The position numbers and the translations under genes were made by a program. A DNA stretch of 64,000 bases, from contig NZ_CP087131.1 in NCBI RefSeq assembly GCF_020911865.1, forward strand, positions 3,100,001 to 3,164,000. Reading direction: 5' to 3'. The notes under the pieces were generated by a model. That model was not told where the DNA came from. It was given only the letters and a program-made list of their open reading frames with translations, and did not search any database. This DNA comes from Chryseobacterium sp. C-71 (GTDB lineage: Bacteria > Bacteroidota > Bacteroidia > Flavobacteriales > Weeksellaceae). Below are positions 1 to 8,267 of this stretch, one piece after another (within the stretch, counting starts at the first letter, position 1; the number at the start of each line of letters is the position of its first letter).

Positions 1-2
1 GT

Positions 3-638
3 TCGGTACAAGCAATGACTTCTACTACATCTGCAATGATTCAGACATTTGAAGAAAGTGTGAATGGAGGAGTAGATCCTAATTATTCTTCTGCATATAG
101 ATTATACATTAATGAGGCTAATGAGAATAATTATAAAGGTAAAAGAATTGATTTAAGCATATTTGGTCAGAATGTAGCTTCACTTAAATTTGAAGTTAGA
201 GATGATACTGTTTTAATTCCTAACAATACTCATACTTTATCTAGTGGTACAGGGTTTTACTATAGTGTAGGTAACGGTCAGGCTGCACAAATATATCAAG
301 GCGCAGTTATTCCTGTAAATGCTTCTAATTTCGGTCTTTATTATGGAACTCCACAAACACAAGGAGCTTTAAACACGGGTGATTTAACTAAAAAGTCAAG
401 AACATTAGTTACTTATAACCCTAATATTGATCATTACATAGTTCGTTTTGATTCAGATTGGAAATCTGCGTCTATTGAAGTCTTCGATGCAAGCGGTAAG
501 CTGGTTATTTCTGAAAAGTCTGTGAAAACAGATTCAGACTACGTTATAAAATTAGATTCAAGTCTTAAGGCTTTCTATGTTGTAAAAGTAGTAGGTAACG
601 ACGGAACTATAGTAAATAGCAAAATATTAATAAAATAA
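3..638 (+). CDS. Type IX secreted protein, C-terminal part (5' end outside window)
   Basis: The frame is open to the left edge, so the first ATG at 15 is probably internal and the gene starts upstream. About 210 residues are visible. The last ~75 residues form a beta-rich module: an Asn-Pro-Asn turn (TYNPNIDHYIVRF), then IEVFDASGKLV, and an end in VNSKILIK. This is the layout of the type A sorting domain that sends proteins through the type IX secretion system. The upstream part has no motif I recognise. It is probably a cell-surface or secreted protein whose main domain lies outside the window. The small gene at 647 follows after 8 bp, so the two are probably co-transcribed. Confidence 0.8.
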   Translation, partial: SVQAMTSTTSAMIQTFEESVNGGVDPNYSSAYRLYINEANENNYKGKRIDLSIFGQNVASLKFEVRDDTVLIPNNTHTLSSGTGFYYSVGNGQAAQIYQGAVIPVNASNFGLYYGTPQTQGALNTGDLTKKSRTLVTYNPNIDHYIVRFDSDWKSASIEVFDASGKLVISEKSVKTDSDYVIKLDSSLKAFYVVKVVGNDGTIVNSKILIK

Positions 639-646
639 ACTAAGAC

Positions 647-859
647 ATGAAATTTCTTGTAAAAAAAATATTACCTCTTCTTTTTTTGGTAGTCTATGGT
701 CTAGGTAGTGCACAAAATACACCAGGTACTCCATGTTTTCCAGGTGATCCTTGTGAAAAACCGCCCGCACCAATTGATATGTACGTCTATGTTTTAGTAA
801 TCGCAGCCATTTTAATGATTGCACATTTTGCTAAAAAATACAAGGCGCAAAAAATATAA
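647..859 (+). CDS. Small secreted or membrane protein with Pro/Cys linker and C-terminal membrane helix
   Basis: 70 residues. A signal peptide (MKFLVKKILPLLFLVVYG, cleavage probably after GSAQ) is followed by a short proline-rich linker with two cysteines (PGTPCFPGDPCEKPPAP). Then comes PIDMY, one hydrophobic helix and a basic tail (KKYKAQKI). Signal peptide, short linker, P-x-D-x-Y motif, helix and Lys/Arg tail make a layout I remember from many short Bacteroidota proteins beside secreted proteins. Function unknown. The gene lies 8 bp after the type IX client and ends at a strong terminator, so it is the last gene of that operon. Confidence 0.7.
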   Translation: MKFLVKKILPLLFLVVYGLGSAQNTPGTPCFPGDPCEKPPAPIDMYVYVLVIAAILMIAHFAKKYKAQKI

Positions 860-880
860 AAATTTTATTAAAATATTTGA

Positions 881-910
881 AACTCTCTGATTAGTCAGAG
901 AGTTTTTTTA
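881..910 (+). terminator. Rho-independent terminator
   Basis: A perfect 10-bp stem (AACTCTCTGA, 881-890, with its complement at 895-904) has a 4-nt loop and is followed by a T-run. It ends the operon of the two preceding genes. Confidence 0.9.
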
Positions 911-1006
911 TTTTTACGTAATAAAATTGTGGTGATGCAAAATACAGGCACTCATGAAGAATATACAATTTTATACAATCCTTAAAAAAAGATTTAATAT
1001 CTAAAT

Positions 1007-2290
1007 ATGAAAAAGATATTCGTAGTATCAGGAATGTTGTCTGCATTCTCATTGCAGGCACAGTTTTCTGTAAACATTCAGGCACCCGCAGATTTCAAAG
1101 AGCAGGAAGCTATTTTATATACGCTCAATGGTTCCAAAGACATCATCGTTACAAAAGAACTCAATAAGAATAATTCATGGACTTTCAAATATCCCAAAAA
1201 CTATTCGGGGATGATGAAGGTTTACTTTCCCAGTACCAATAACAGTGTCAGCTTTATTTCTGAAAATAAGAATGTAAGTATCAAGCTTGAAACTCTTAAT
1301 AACAAAGTTAAAAACGTTATTTATCAGGATGAAGCCAATGAATTGATGAACAGTATTCAGGAATCATCTCAAAAGAAGGAAATGATACTTCCAGCTCTGA
1401 CTCAGATAAAAGAATATTATAAAGACAATACAGATTTTGGTAAAGCACTTACGTCAGAGATAGGAAGACTTTCGGGAACAAGTACCGCTGATTTTTCTAA
1501 ACATCCTTTTGTCTCTTATTACAATACCAATTATGCAAAGTTTTTATCAAACGATCCTACCAAGAAAGTTAGTCAGGATGAAGTAATAGATTTCTTTGAT
1601 AAGTCAAATGACATGCTTGAATCATCATCACTAGTAAGACCTATTTTAGTGTCTTTTCTAAACTCTGGTGGAAATACCAATGTTGGGCAGTCTGTAGATA
1701 AGTTATTAGACAAGTTAAAGGTAGAAACGCCACGTGGACAAACCGTTTTATCAGAATTGATTGATATTTTTGATATCTATGAGATGACTGAGTTTAAAAA
1801 TAAATATTTGACACTCGCAAAAAACCTCAAATGTACCATTACAGATAGATTGGCATCAACTATAAAGTCTAATGCTAATGTAGAAATTGGGGCGATATTC
1901 CCTAATTACAAATTTCAATCTGCGGTTAATACGACTGCTAAGTCGATTGCTGATGTAAAGGCAGATAAAAAAGTGATTGTATTCTGGTCTTCTACCTGCT
2001 CTCATTGTGAAAGTGAACTTCCGAAACTTCTGGAAAAATATAATGATATGAAAGCCAAAAACATTCAAATCATTGGTCTTTCTTTAGATGCTGACAAAGA
2101 TTCTTACACGAAGAAAATTGTAGCCTTCCCATGGATCAATGATTCAGAATTGAGAGGTTGGAATAGTTCTTATGCGGAAACTTACAATGTACATGCAACA
2201 CCAAGCTATTTTATTTTGGATGCTAACAATAAGATTATCAGCAAACCAGATCATGTAGGCGATGTTTTATCATATTTAAATCTAAAATAA
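1007..2290 (+). CDS. TlpA-family thioredoxin-like protein
   Basis: 427 residues. A signal peptide (MKKIFVVSGMLSAFSLQAQ) implies export. Residues ~20-285 form a domain without a recognised name, as in many Bacteroidota TlpA-like proteins with a long N-terminal region. The C-terminal ~140 residues are a thioredoxin fold with the redox motif CSHC in FWSSTCSHCESELPKLLEKY, a following GLSLDADKD segment and the cis-proline region HATPSYFILD. The likely role is disulfide reduction or exchange in the periplasm. The partner is unknown. It appears to be monocistronic: a terminator lies upstream and the tRNA promoter starts just after the stop codon. Confidence 0.85.
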   Translation: MKKIFVVSGMLSAFSLQAQFSVNIQAPADFKEQEAILYTLNGSKDIIVTKELNKNNSWTFKYPKNYSGMMKVYFPSTNNSVSFISENKNVSIKLETLNNKVKNVIYQDEANELMNSIQESSQKKEMILPALTQIKEYYKDNTDFGKALTSEIGRLSGTSTADFSKHPFVSYYNTNYAKFLSNDPTKKVSQDEVIDFFDKSNDMLESSSLVRPILVSFLNSGGNTNVGQSVDKLLDKLKVETPRGQTVLSELIDIFDIYEMTEFKNKYLTLAKNLKCTITDRLASTIKSNANVEIGAIFPNYKFQSAVNTTAKSIADVKADKKVIVFWSSTCSHCESELPKLLEKYNDMKAKNIQIIGLSLDADKDSYTKKIVAFPWINDSELRGWNSSYAETYNVHATPSYFILDANNKIISKPDHVGDVLSYLNLK

Positions 2291-2292
2291 TT

Positions 2293-2322
2293 TTGGTAGA
2301 TGTCAAATATTTTATATATTTG
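2293..2322 (+). promoter_or_regulatory. Promoter of tRNA-Met
   Basis: TTG (2293-2295), a 19-bp spacer, then TATATTTG (2315-2322) exactly matches the Bacteroidota primary-sigma consensus TTG-N19-TAnnTTTG. The tRNA begins 12 bp downstream. Confidence 0.8.
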
Positions 2323-2334
2323 CACCACCAAAAA

Positions 2335-2408
2335 GGCGAGGTAGCTCAGTCGGTTAGAGCGCAGGATTCATAACCCTGAGGTCACGGGTTCAATTCCCGT
2401 CTTCGCTA
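2335..2408 (+). tRNA. tRNA-Met (CAT)
   Basis: 74-nt cloverleaf. The acceptor GGCGAGG pairs with CTTCGCT, the D arm is GCTC/GAGC, the anticodon loop is TTCATAA (anticodon CAT), and the T arm contains GGTTCAATTCC. CCA is not encoded. The CAT anticodon also occurs in the initiator and Ile2 tRNAs. The sequence resembles the elongator-type Met tRNA, but the subtype is not proven. Confidence 0.9.
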
Positions 2409-2412
2409 CAGT

Positions 2413-2440
2413 AAAACCCCTAGTAATAGGGGTTTTGTCG
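2413..2440 (+). terminator. Terminator of tRNA-Met
   Basis: A perfect 10-bp stem (AAAACCCCTA, 2413-2422, complement 2427-2436) with a GTAA loop lies 4 bp after the tRNA. Its 3' arm ends in TTTT. Confidence 0.85.
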
Positions 2441-2994
2441 TTTATATATGTTCTCTTCTAAGTCTCTTGATTTTTATACTAAAAAGGTCATTATTTCTTT
2501 GCAATTGAATAATAATACTGAAACTTAATTTTTGGTTTAAAATTTATTGATTTAAGTAAACGATTGCATTTTTCTAATTAAAGATTCTAAAGGAAAATTT
2601 TATAAAATTTCATTAAATTTTCATTCTGAAGCAATGAATTAATATTTTAGGTGAAAATTTTACTTTCTTTTCAGTTTTTTTAGCTGCAAAATGTCGCAAT
2701 AATTTTAAAATTCATTTAAAAAAAGAATTTTTTTTAGAATTTCAATAAAAAAAACATTGTGATTTTGTAGAGTAAATTTAATACAATGATACTTGTTTCT
2801 TATTGATAAATTAATAATATATTCTTTTTTTATTAATATATTTTCAAATATAAGAATGAAATATAATTAATAAGTAAATCATTAAAAAGAGATTAATAAA
2901 TAGTGTATATTTAAGAAATCATAAAGTTTTCTTAAAGTTTAATTAAAATGGGGGATGGTATTTTGAAATATGAATTATTGTCGTATTTTTACAA

Positions 2995-3085
2995 AGCCTT
3001 GAATGAGGGAACAAGTCAAGGTAATAAATTTTTTTTCATCATTTGTGTTTTTAGAATCGTATCGCCTGATACGATTCTTTTTTTT
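2995..3085 (+). ncRNA. Candidate small RNA in a gene-poor gap
   Basis: The region 2437-3052 is very AT-rich and has no convincing gene. Near its end are a promoter-like pair (TTG at 2963-2965, an 18-bp spacer, TATTTTTA at 2984-2991; consensus TAnnTTTG), a small hairpin (CCTTGA 2997-3002 with TCAAGG 3016-3021) and a strong terminator at 3053-3085. The terminator's T-run is on the plus strand, so it cannot serve the minus-strand gene at 3090. The tRNA already has its own terminator. That leaves a transcript of about 90 nt. The family is unknown, and this is inference from signals only. Confidence 0.35.
3053..3085 (+). terminator. Rho-independent terminator, plus-strand orientation
   Basis: A perfect 11-bp stem (AGAATCGTATC, 3053-3063, complement 3068-3078) has a GCCT loop and is followed on the plus strand by nine T's. 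On the minus strand the hairpin is followed by A's, so it is not an obvious terminator for the DUF3810 gene. Confidence 0.8.
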
Positions 3086-3089
3086 GTTT

Positions 3090-4172
3090 TCACTTTTCGT
3101 AACGAACTAACAAATCAATGAAATAAGAATAAGTAACCGAACCTTCCTGCTGATTACTTTTTAAAAATAGATTGTTTGTAAAGCCGAAAAAATCATTGAG
3201 CCAACCTTGGTGTTGTAAGATGAACTTTCTTTCGTAAGCCCTGTCTCTTTTCATTCCTGCAGAATAATTTTTAAGCACATTATTGACAAAATTTTCATCT
3301 TCATAAACTATAGAGTTTAAAAGACTTTTTAAAGTAAAATATTCGGTGCTGTATCTAAGTTCAGGATTAGAGGAATTGACACCAATTAAATATCCAATAA
3401 AATTGGCTTCTTGTTCACGGGCAAATCCGAGCTGATGAGAACTTTCATGAGCCAAAGTAAAGAGTAGGTAAGAAGACGGTAATTCGGCGTTATATTGAGC
3501 TTCTGCAGTGAAAGGGTTGTAATATCCCAAGATGCCCGTAAAACTCATTATATTTTTAAATAAACTTGGTTTAAAAGAATTGATGTTATCTGCCTTTTTA
3601 TCAGAAATGAAAGACGGAAGTTTATTTTGCTGATTCAGAATTTCAACCTGGATATTTTTGGTATTTAAAGCATTGAAAACTCCTTGTTGATTTTCATTGA
3701 CAAGCGATCTTGTCTGTTTGCATTTTTCAAGGTATTTTAGAGCTAATTTTTTTCTTTTTTCTAGTGTAATTTCTGTCTCAGGAAGTTTTGTAATAATCGG
3801 TTTTTGGAAGTAAAGCATTCCCCAAAAAATCTGATATGTAAAATAAAAGATATTCAGGAGAATCAGTATTTTCAAAAGTGATTCATTTCTACTTTTCTTC
3901 TTAAAACATTTAATGATAAAATAGAAAAGAAAAACTCCCAACAAGATATATAATACGTCTCCTACTGAAAACGGAATCCAAGAAAATATAAGCTGATGTA
4001 TTTTTTTTTGAATTTCAAATAAGCTTTCAAAGGCGGAAATCATCACTCTCGACTTTGAAAATATAAAGAACAAAAGAATTTGGACAACTAAAATAGCTGC
4101 CCAAAATCTTTTTTTATGATATGTTTTTGACTTGTTAATGTCCACTTCCTTTAGAGATTTTATCCAAATCAA
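3090..4172 (-). CDS. DUF3810-family membrane protein with HExxH motif
   Basis: About 360 residues. Three hydrophobic segments lie in the first ~140 residues (AAILVVQILLFFIF, VGDVLYILLGVFLFYFII, ILILLNIFYFTYQIFW), followed by a soluble domain. That domain contains AHESSHQLGFAREQEANF, an HExxH zinc-binding pattern followed by a Glu-rich helix that could supply a third ligand, as in gluzincin peptidases. The family is uncharacterised, so membrane-anchored peptidase activity is inferred. The start is uncertain: the longest reading uses TTG at 4172, and GTG at 4145 is possible. Either overlaps the 3' end of the transporter gene upstream, which suggests translational coupling. Confidence 0.8.
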   Translation of the reverse strand: MIWIKSLKEVDINKSKTYHKKRFWAAILVVQILLFFIFSKSRVMISAFESLFEIQKKIHQLIFSWIPFSVGDVLYILLGVFLFYFIIKCFKKKSRNESLLKILILLNIFYFTYQIFWGMLYFQKPIITKLPETEITLEKRKKLALKYLEKCKQTRSLVNENQQGVFNALNTKNIQVEILNQQNKLPSFISDKKADNINSFKPSLFKNIMSFTGILGYYNPFTAEAQYNAELPSSYLLFTLAHESSHQLGFAREQEANFIGYLIGVNSSNPELRYSTEYFTLKSLLNSIVYEDENFVNNVLKNYSAGMKRDRAYERKFILQHQGWLNDFFGFTNNLFLKSNQQEGSVTYSYFIDLLVRYEK

Positions 4173-5580
4173 TTCCCTGAGATCTTAAAATACTACTTAC
4201 ACGGAGTGCATAGAACGCTAAATAAGCAAAGCAAATAACACCTACAATATAACTAAAGTGAATATTCGTTAAATCTGCAACGTACCCCTGTATAAGACTT
4301 ACAATTCCACCACCCATAATCATCATAATTAAAAGCCCGGAACCTTGATTGGTATGCTTTCCTAATCCATTAATAGCTAAAGCAAAAATACAAGGCCAAA
4401 GCGTAGAACAGAAAAGCCCGACACTTGTAAAAGCGTAAACTGAAGTCATGCCAGTTGTAAACATTCCGATCAGTAGAGCTGCAATTCCTGCAGTAGAGAA
4501 GATAAGAAGCATCCTTGCGGGGTTTCCTTTACTCATAACGTCGCAGATAATCATTGCAATGATAATTAATCCATACACATAAAACGGACTTAAATCATGT
4601 TTTGCTACTGCATTGACAAGCAAGAAAACAGCGAAAGCTAAATAGGGAGCCAAGAATCTGAGTATTTTTTTGAATCCGGCTTTGATGTCAAAAGCATCTA
4701 CTGCTCCTGTCCAACGCCCAATCATCATTGATGCCCAATATAGCGAGATGTAAGGGGCAACTTCTTTGGTGGAAAACCCTAGATCTTTTTCCATATATGC
4801 GGGAAGGTTACTTGCTGTAGAAACTTCTACCCCTACATAAACAAAGATGGCAATCATACCTAAAACAAGTTGAGGAAATTGAAGAGCAGATTTTTTATGT
4901 GAGCCTACAGTTTCTTCTTCTACATCTTCCAAAATAGTCGGAGTAATAGCAGGAAGAGAAGAAAATCTAAGCATGATAGCCACTAGAACGAAGGCAGCAC
5001 CTAAAATTAAATACGGAATTTTTACACTTTCAATACTTATCTTATCACTTGCTGCTGTTGCAGATCCGAAAATTGCAAATGAAACAATAAGCGGGCCGAT
5101 GGTTGTTCCCAAATTGTTGATTCCTCCCGCCATGGTCAATCTTTGAGAGCCTGTTTCTGATGGCCCAACTTCAATAGCTAAAGGATTGGCAACAATCTGT
5201 TGTAGAGAAAATCCTAAACCTACAATAAACAGACCCGAAATCATAAGAGGGAATGAGCCCATATTGGCAGCTGGATAAAACAATAAGGTACCAGAAGCCG
5301 AAATTAAAAGACCAACAATAAGTCCGTTTTTGTAACCAATTTTGTTAACCAAATCTTGTTTAATTCCTTTTGAAACCGCCATGTAAATCAATGATCCCAC
5401 GGTATATGCTACATAAAAGCATATTTGAACAAGCATACTCTCGGTTTGAGACAAGTTGAATGCCTCTTTAAATACAGGAATAAGAATATCGTTGCTCGCT
5501 GCAACAAATCCCCAGAAAAAAAATACGGTTACTAGAGGGATAAATTGGCCCCAGTTAGTTTGTTTAGAATAATTTGACAT
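4135..5580 (-). CDS. Sugar MFS transporter (FHS/fucose-permease-like)
   Basis: 481 residues with about 12 hydrophobic segments. The N-terminus (FIPLVTVFFFWGFVAASNDI) is typical of the FHS group of the major facilitator superfamily, which contains the fucose (FucP), glucose/galactose and Bacteroidota N-acetylglucosamine (NagP-like) proton symporters. Other family features are the GLFIVGLGFSLQQIVANPLA helix and GGGIVSLIQGY in a late helix. The substrate cannot be read from the sequence. A GlcNAc-kinase-like gene lies 1.8 kb away on the other strand, which makes an amino sugar or hexose plausible. It overlaps the DUF3810 gene. Confidence 0.85.
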   Translation of the reverse strand: MSNYSKQTNWGQFIPLVTVFFFWGFVAASNDILIPVFKEAFNLSQTESMLVQICFYVAYTVGSLIYMAVSKGIKQDLVNKIGYKNGLIVGLLISASGTLLFYPAANMGSFPLMISGLFIVGLGFSLQQIVANPLAIEVGPSETGSQRLTMAGGINNLGTTIGPLIVSFAIFGSATAASDKISIESVKIPYLILGAAFVLVAIMLRFSSLPAITPTILEDVEEETVGSHKKSALQFPQLVLGMIAIFVYVGVEVSTASNLPAYMEKDLGFSTKEVAPYISLYWASMMIGRWTGAVDAFDIKAGFKKILRFLAPYLAFAVFLLVNAVAKHDLSPFYVYGLIIIAMIICDVMSKGNPARMLLIFSTAGIAALLIGMFTTGMTSVYAFTSVGLFCSTLWPCIFALAINGLGKHTNQGSGLLIMMIMGGGIVSLIQGYVADLTNIHFSYIVGVICFAYLAFYALRVSSILRSQGIDLDKISKGSGH

Positions 5581-5607
5581 ATTTGTTTTTTAGTAAAATC
5601 TAATCAA

Positions 5608-5615
5608 CAAATATA
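5608..5615 (-). promoter_or_regulatory. -7 box upstream of the sugar transporter
   Basis: Minus-strand TATATTTG (plus strand CAAATATA) lies 28 bp before the transporter start codon, inside the 49-bp gap to the acyltransferase gene. It suggests that the transporter and the DUF3810 gene have their own promoter. Confidence 0.55.
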
Positions 5616-5629
5616 ATTTTTTTCTTTGA

Positions 5630-6355
5630 TTAACTGTAATCAGTTAAAGTTTTTTTTATTGTCTCGAATGAAGACATTTTTAAATCTTTCGGAGACTCGG
5701 TTGGCTCGAGAATATCGTTGAAGTAAACTTTCACTTTTCCTGGGAAACCTTTAGAGTTATCAAACGGAAACATTTCTTTTAAGCCAATGAATGTAAAAAT
5801 AGCAATTGGTGAATGATGTTTTGAAGATAAGGTGAATGCGCCATCTTTAAATTGGTCTAAAACTATGGAGGTATCATCAGGAACCCCACCTTCCGGAAAA
5901 AGTACGATGCTGTTGCTTTCTTCCATTTTTTCTGCACACCTTCGGTAAACATCGGCGCGGCTTCTTGGGCTGCTGCGGTCTACCATCACACAGATTCTTT
6001 TATAAATCGTTCCGAAAATAGGAATTTTCACCAGTTCTATTTTCCCGACATAACAAAGCGGATGATTGGGAAATAAAATACACGGAAGCATGATATCCAT
6101 AATCGAAGTATGATTGGAGATGACTACATACTGGGTATTTTTATCGATTTTCTTATCAGTAAGATTGATGAGCTCGTATCTCATTCCCATTCCGTAAAAA
6201 ACTCCGTAACACCAGATTCTGATGAAAATGTAAGCGTACTTGTAGGTTTTCTTGTTGAGAGAAAATAAGTAAACGGGTAAACCTAATAAGATTGTCAGCA
6301 AAAATGCCAAAACAACCAGCCAAAACCTCCAGAGATAATTTAAAATCTTTACCAC
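5630..6355 (-). CDS. plsC: Lysophospholipid acyltransferase (PlsC-type)
   Basis: 241 residues. An N-terminal hydrophobic stretch (WLVVLAFLLTILLGLPVYLF) precedes the acyltransferase motifs. NHTSIMD is the HX4D catalytic motif, and FPEGGVPDD is the glycerophosphate-binding EGG-type motif. The family moves an acyl chain to 1-acyl-glycerol-3-phosphate (phosphatidic acid synthesis) or a related lysolipid at the inner membrane. Several paralogues per genome are usual, so the symbol gives the family only. The gene begins 3 bp after the GtrA-family gene and is probably co-transcribed with it. Confidence 0.85.
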   Translation of the reverse strand: MVKILNYLWRFWLVVLAFLLTILLGLPVYLFSLNKKTYKYAYIFIRIWCYGVFYGMGMRYELINLTDKKIDKNTQYVVISNHTSIMDIMLPCILFPNHPLCYVGKIELVKIPIFGTIYKRICVMVDRSSPRSRADVYRRCAEKMEESNSIVLFPEGGVPDDTSIVLDQFKDGAFTLSSKHHSPIAIFTFIGLKEMFPFDNSKGFPGKVKVYFNDILEPTESPKDLKMSSFETIKKTLTDYS

Positions 6356-6358
6356 AAA

Positions 6359-6817
6359 TCAACCGTTAAAAATTACTTTTTTCTTCACCGAATAGTTCAG
6401 AATCGATACCAATAGAATCGCTGCGATTTTACTGATCATTTCCGGACTCAAGGTATAAAAAATTAAATCAATATTATCGTTAAATATAAAGCTGTAGAAT
6501 ATCTGGAAGAAAAATAAACTTAATAATGTAGAAACGAATGAAACTCCCATGAAATAAACAAACTCTCTTCTTTTAGAATGTTTTCCTCTTTCAAAAACAA
6601 ACCAGATGCTCAGGAAATAATTGGATAAAATTCCGCAACTCGTCGAGAAGATGTTACTTAAAGGATAATGTACCCCATGAAAATTCTGTTCCTGAGAGAA
6701 TATCTGCGGAAGGTAAGTGCTGAAAATCTTAAAACTCCCAATTTCTACAATGGCACTCAGTCCGCCGGCGATGATGAAAAACAGGACTTGTTTGTGTCGT
6801 AGTAATAGTTCTCTCAT
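6359..6817 (-). CDS. GtrA-family membrane protein
   Basis: 152 residues with four hydrophobic segments (VLFFIIAGGLSAIVEIGSF near the N-terminus, then NIFSTSCGILSNYFLSIWFVF, VYFMGVSFVSTLLSLFFF and ISKIAAILLVSILNYSV). The motif NYFLSIWFVF, the final Asn-Tyr and the KKKVIF end are typical of GtrA-like proteins, which are thought to take part in moving lipid-linked sugars or polysaccharide precursors across the membrane. It is the first gene of a pair with the PlsC-type acyltransferase, which suggests an envelope-lipid role. A -7 box lies 17 bp upstream. Confidence 0.85.
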   Translation of the reverse strand: MRELLLRHKQVLFFIIAGGLSAIVEIGSFKIFSTYLPQIFSQEQNFHGVHYPLSNIFSTSCGILSNYFLSIWFVFERGKHSKRREFVYFMGVSFVSTLLSLFFFQIFYSFIFNDNIDLIFYTLSPEMISKIAAILLVSILNYSVKKKVIFNG

Positions 6818-6833
6818 ATATTTTAGTAATGTG

Positions 6834-6841
6834 CAAATTTA
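6834..6841 (-). promoter_or_regulatory. -7 box upstream of the GtrA-family gene
   Basis: Minus-strand TAAATTTG (plus CAAATTTA) matches TAnnTTTG and lies 17 bp from the start codon. No clear TTG box is seen. The rest of the 6842-7049 gap shows nothing recognisable. Confidence 0.5.
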
Positions 6842-7049
6842 TAACTATATGTTAAACAGTGAAAAAAGTTGTTAATTTTTTTTTTTCGTTTCAAAATAAT
6901 TTCTAAATTTAATTTTCAGAAAGGAACAGAATCTACCTGATACTAAATTCATTTTCAACTCATTCTGTTGATGGTTTTTCTATCTTGTACCAAGTGATTG
7001 AGGCAGTTTGCTCAAATTTTACACATTAAAAAAACAATCAAATATTTGT

Positions 7050-7313
7050 ATGAAATCTCAAAACAAATACAGGAAATTTCAGCTTCAGCAACAAAATATT
7101 GAAGCTTTAGAAAAAGAAAATACTCGTTTCAAAAGAGTATACTCAGAGTACGAAAATATGTCAGATGAACTTTGGAATATGGAAAATAAAGAAGGAGAAC
7201 CTATTCCCGACGACTTTATCAACGCCATGGTGATGCAGACCTCTTATCTTGAAGAGGAGATAGAAGACTGGCTCATACAGTTTAACCAAAATAAAAACGA
7301 AATCAAAAGCTGA
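7050..7313 (+). CDS. Small acidic hypothetical protein
   Basis: 87 residues from the ATG at 7050 (MKSQNKYRKFQL). A longer reading from an alternative start at 7008 adds an unlikely MLKFYTLKKQ extension. The protein is predominantly helical and charged (NIEALEKENTRFKRVYSEYE, MQTSYLEEEIEDWLIQFNQN) and may form a short coiled coil. There is no signal peptide or membrane segment. I do not recognise the family. The protein-like composition and its position in a plus-strand series support a real gene. Confidence 0.6.
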   Translation: MKSQNKYRKFQLQQQNIEALEKENTRFKRVYSEYENMSDELWNMENKEGEPIPDDFINAMVMQTSYLEEEIEDWLIQFNQNKNEIKS

Positions 7314-7399
7314 GCTTAATCATTAAGAGGGTTTCATTGTCTGTTTTTAAAGGCTATTTAAAGATAAATTCATAATTTAGCACTCTTAAAATAAGAATT

Positions 7400-8251
7400 A
7401 TGATTGCTATTGTTGATAGTGGTTCTACAAAATCAGACTGGGTAATTTTAGACGAATTCAAAAATGTATTCCTAAAAACTGAAACCATTGGCTTCAACCC
7501 CAATTTTATCAGCAGAGAACTTATTGTTCCGGAAATTGAAAAAAATAAAAGCTTAACATCGGTAAAAAACTCAATCACCAAGATTTATTTCTATGGTTCA
7601 GGGTGTGGTGTGAAGCAAAACTGCGATACAATAGAAGAAGAAGTTGGTAAAGTTTTCACCAATGCAAAAATTTCTGTTCGTGAAGATCTTGCCGCAGCTG
7701 CATTTGCTGCTTATAACGGAAAGCCTGCAATCGTTTGTATTATGGGGACAGGTTCCAATTCTTGTTATTTTGACGGCGAAAATTTAAAAATAAAACTTCC
7801 TTCACTTGGTATTCTTATTGGTGACGAAGGAAGCGGAAGTGCCATTGGAAAACAATTGGTACGCAGATTCTTTATGCAGAAACTTCCTCAGGATCTTCAT
7901 ACTGAATTTGAAAACACCTATCATTTGACGATTGATGAGGCATTGAAAAACATGTATCACGGCTCAAGACCCAATGCTTTTTTGGCAGATTTTAATAAAT
8001 TTGTGGTAGAGAGAAAAGATCATCCCTATTTTGTCCAAATGGTTTCTGAAGAGATGAGAAATTTCTTCGAATATCAGGTGATTCCTTACGAAGAGTCAAA
8101 AGAATCCGAGATTAATTTTATCGGATCCATTGCTTATTATTACGAAAATATTCTACGTTCTGTAGCTTCAGAACTTCATTTGAATGTGGGGCACGTTGTA
8201 CAAAAACCTATCGAAAGTTTAGTCGACTACCATATTAAATATATACTATAA
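7400..8251 (+). CDS. BadF/BadG/BcrA/BcrD-type ATPase, N-acetylglucosamine-kinase-like
   Basis: 283 residues with an actin/hexokinase-type ATPase fold. The phosphate-1 loop is DSGSTKSDW at residues ~6-14, the phosphate-2 loop is IMGTGSNSC at ~114-122, and a third nucleotide motif is IGDEGSGSAIGK at ~137-148. These match bacterial GlcNAc or glucosamine kinases of the BadF family, which phosphorylate the amino sugar in the cytosol for recycling or catabolism. The substrate is not proven. The gene lies 16 bp before the malic enzyme gene, so the two are probably co-transcribed. Confidence 0.8.
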   Translation: MIAIVDSGSTKSDWVILDEFKNVFLKTETIGFNPNFISRELIVPEIEKNKSLTSVKNSITKIYFYGSGCGVKQNCDTIEEEVGKVFTNAKISVREDLAAAAFAAYNGKPAIVCIMGTGSNSCYFDGENLKIKLPSLGILIGDEGSGSAIGKQLVRRFFMQKLPQDLHTEFENTYHLTIDEALKNMYHGSRPNAFLADFNKFVVERKDHPYFVQMVSEEMRNFFEYQVIPYEESKESEINFIGSIAYYYENILRSVASELHLNVGHVVQKPIESLVDYHIKYIL

Positions 8252-8267
8252 AAAAACAGAAAATTCT

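Noticed and set aside
2948..3121. 57-codon plus-strand frame (MGDGILKYELLSYFYKALNE...)
   Set aside because: It runs through a strong terminator and into the 3' end of the DUF3810 gene. The second half is low-complexity Phe/Val. A short frame at 2970-3002 (MNYCRIFTKP) was also not credible alone.
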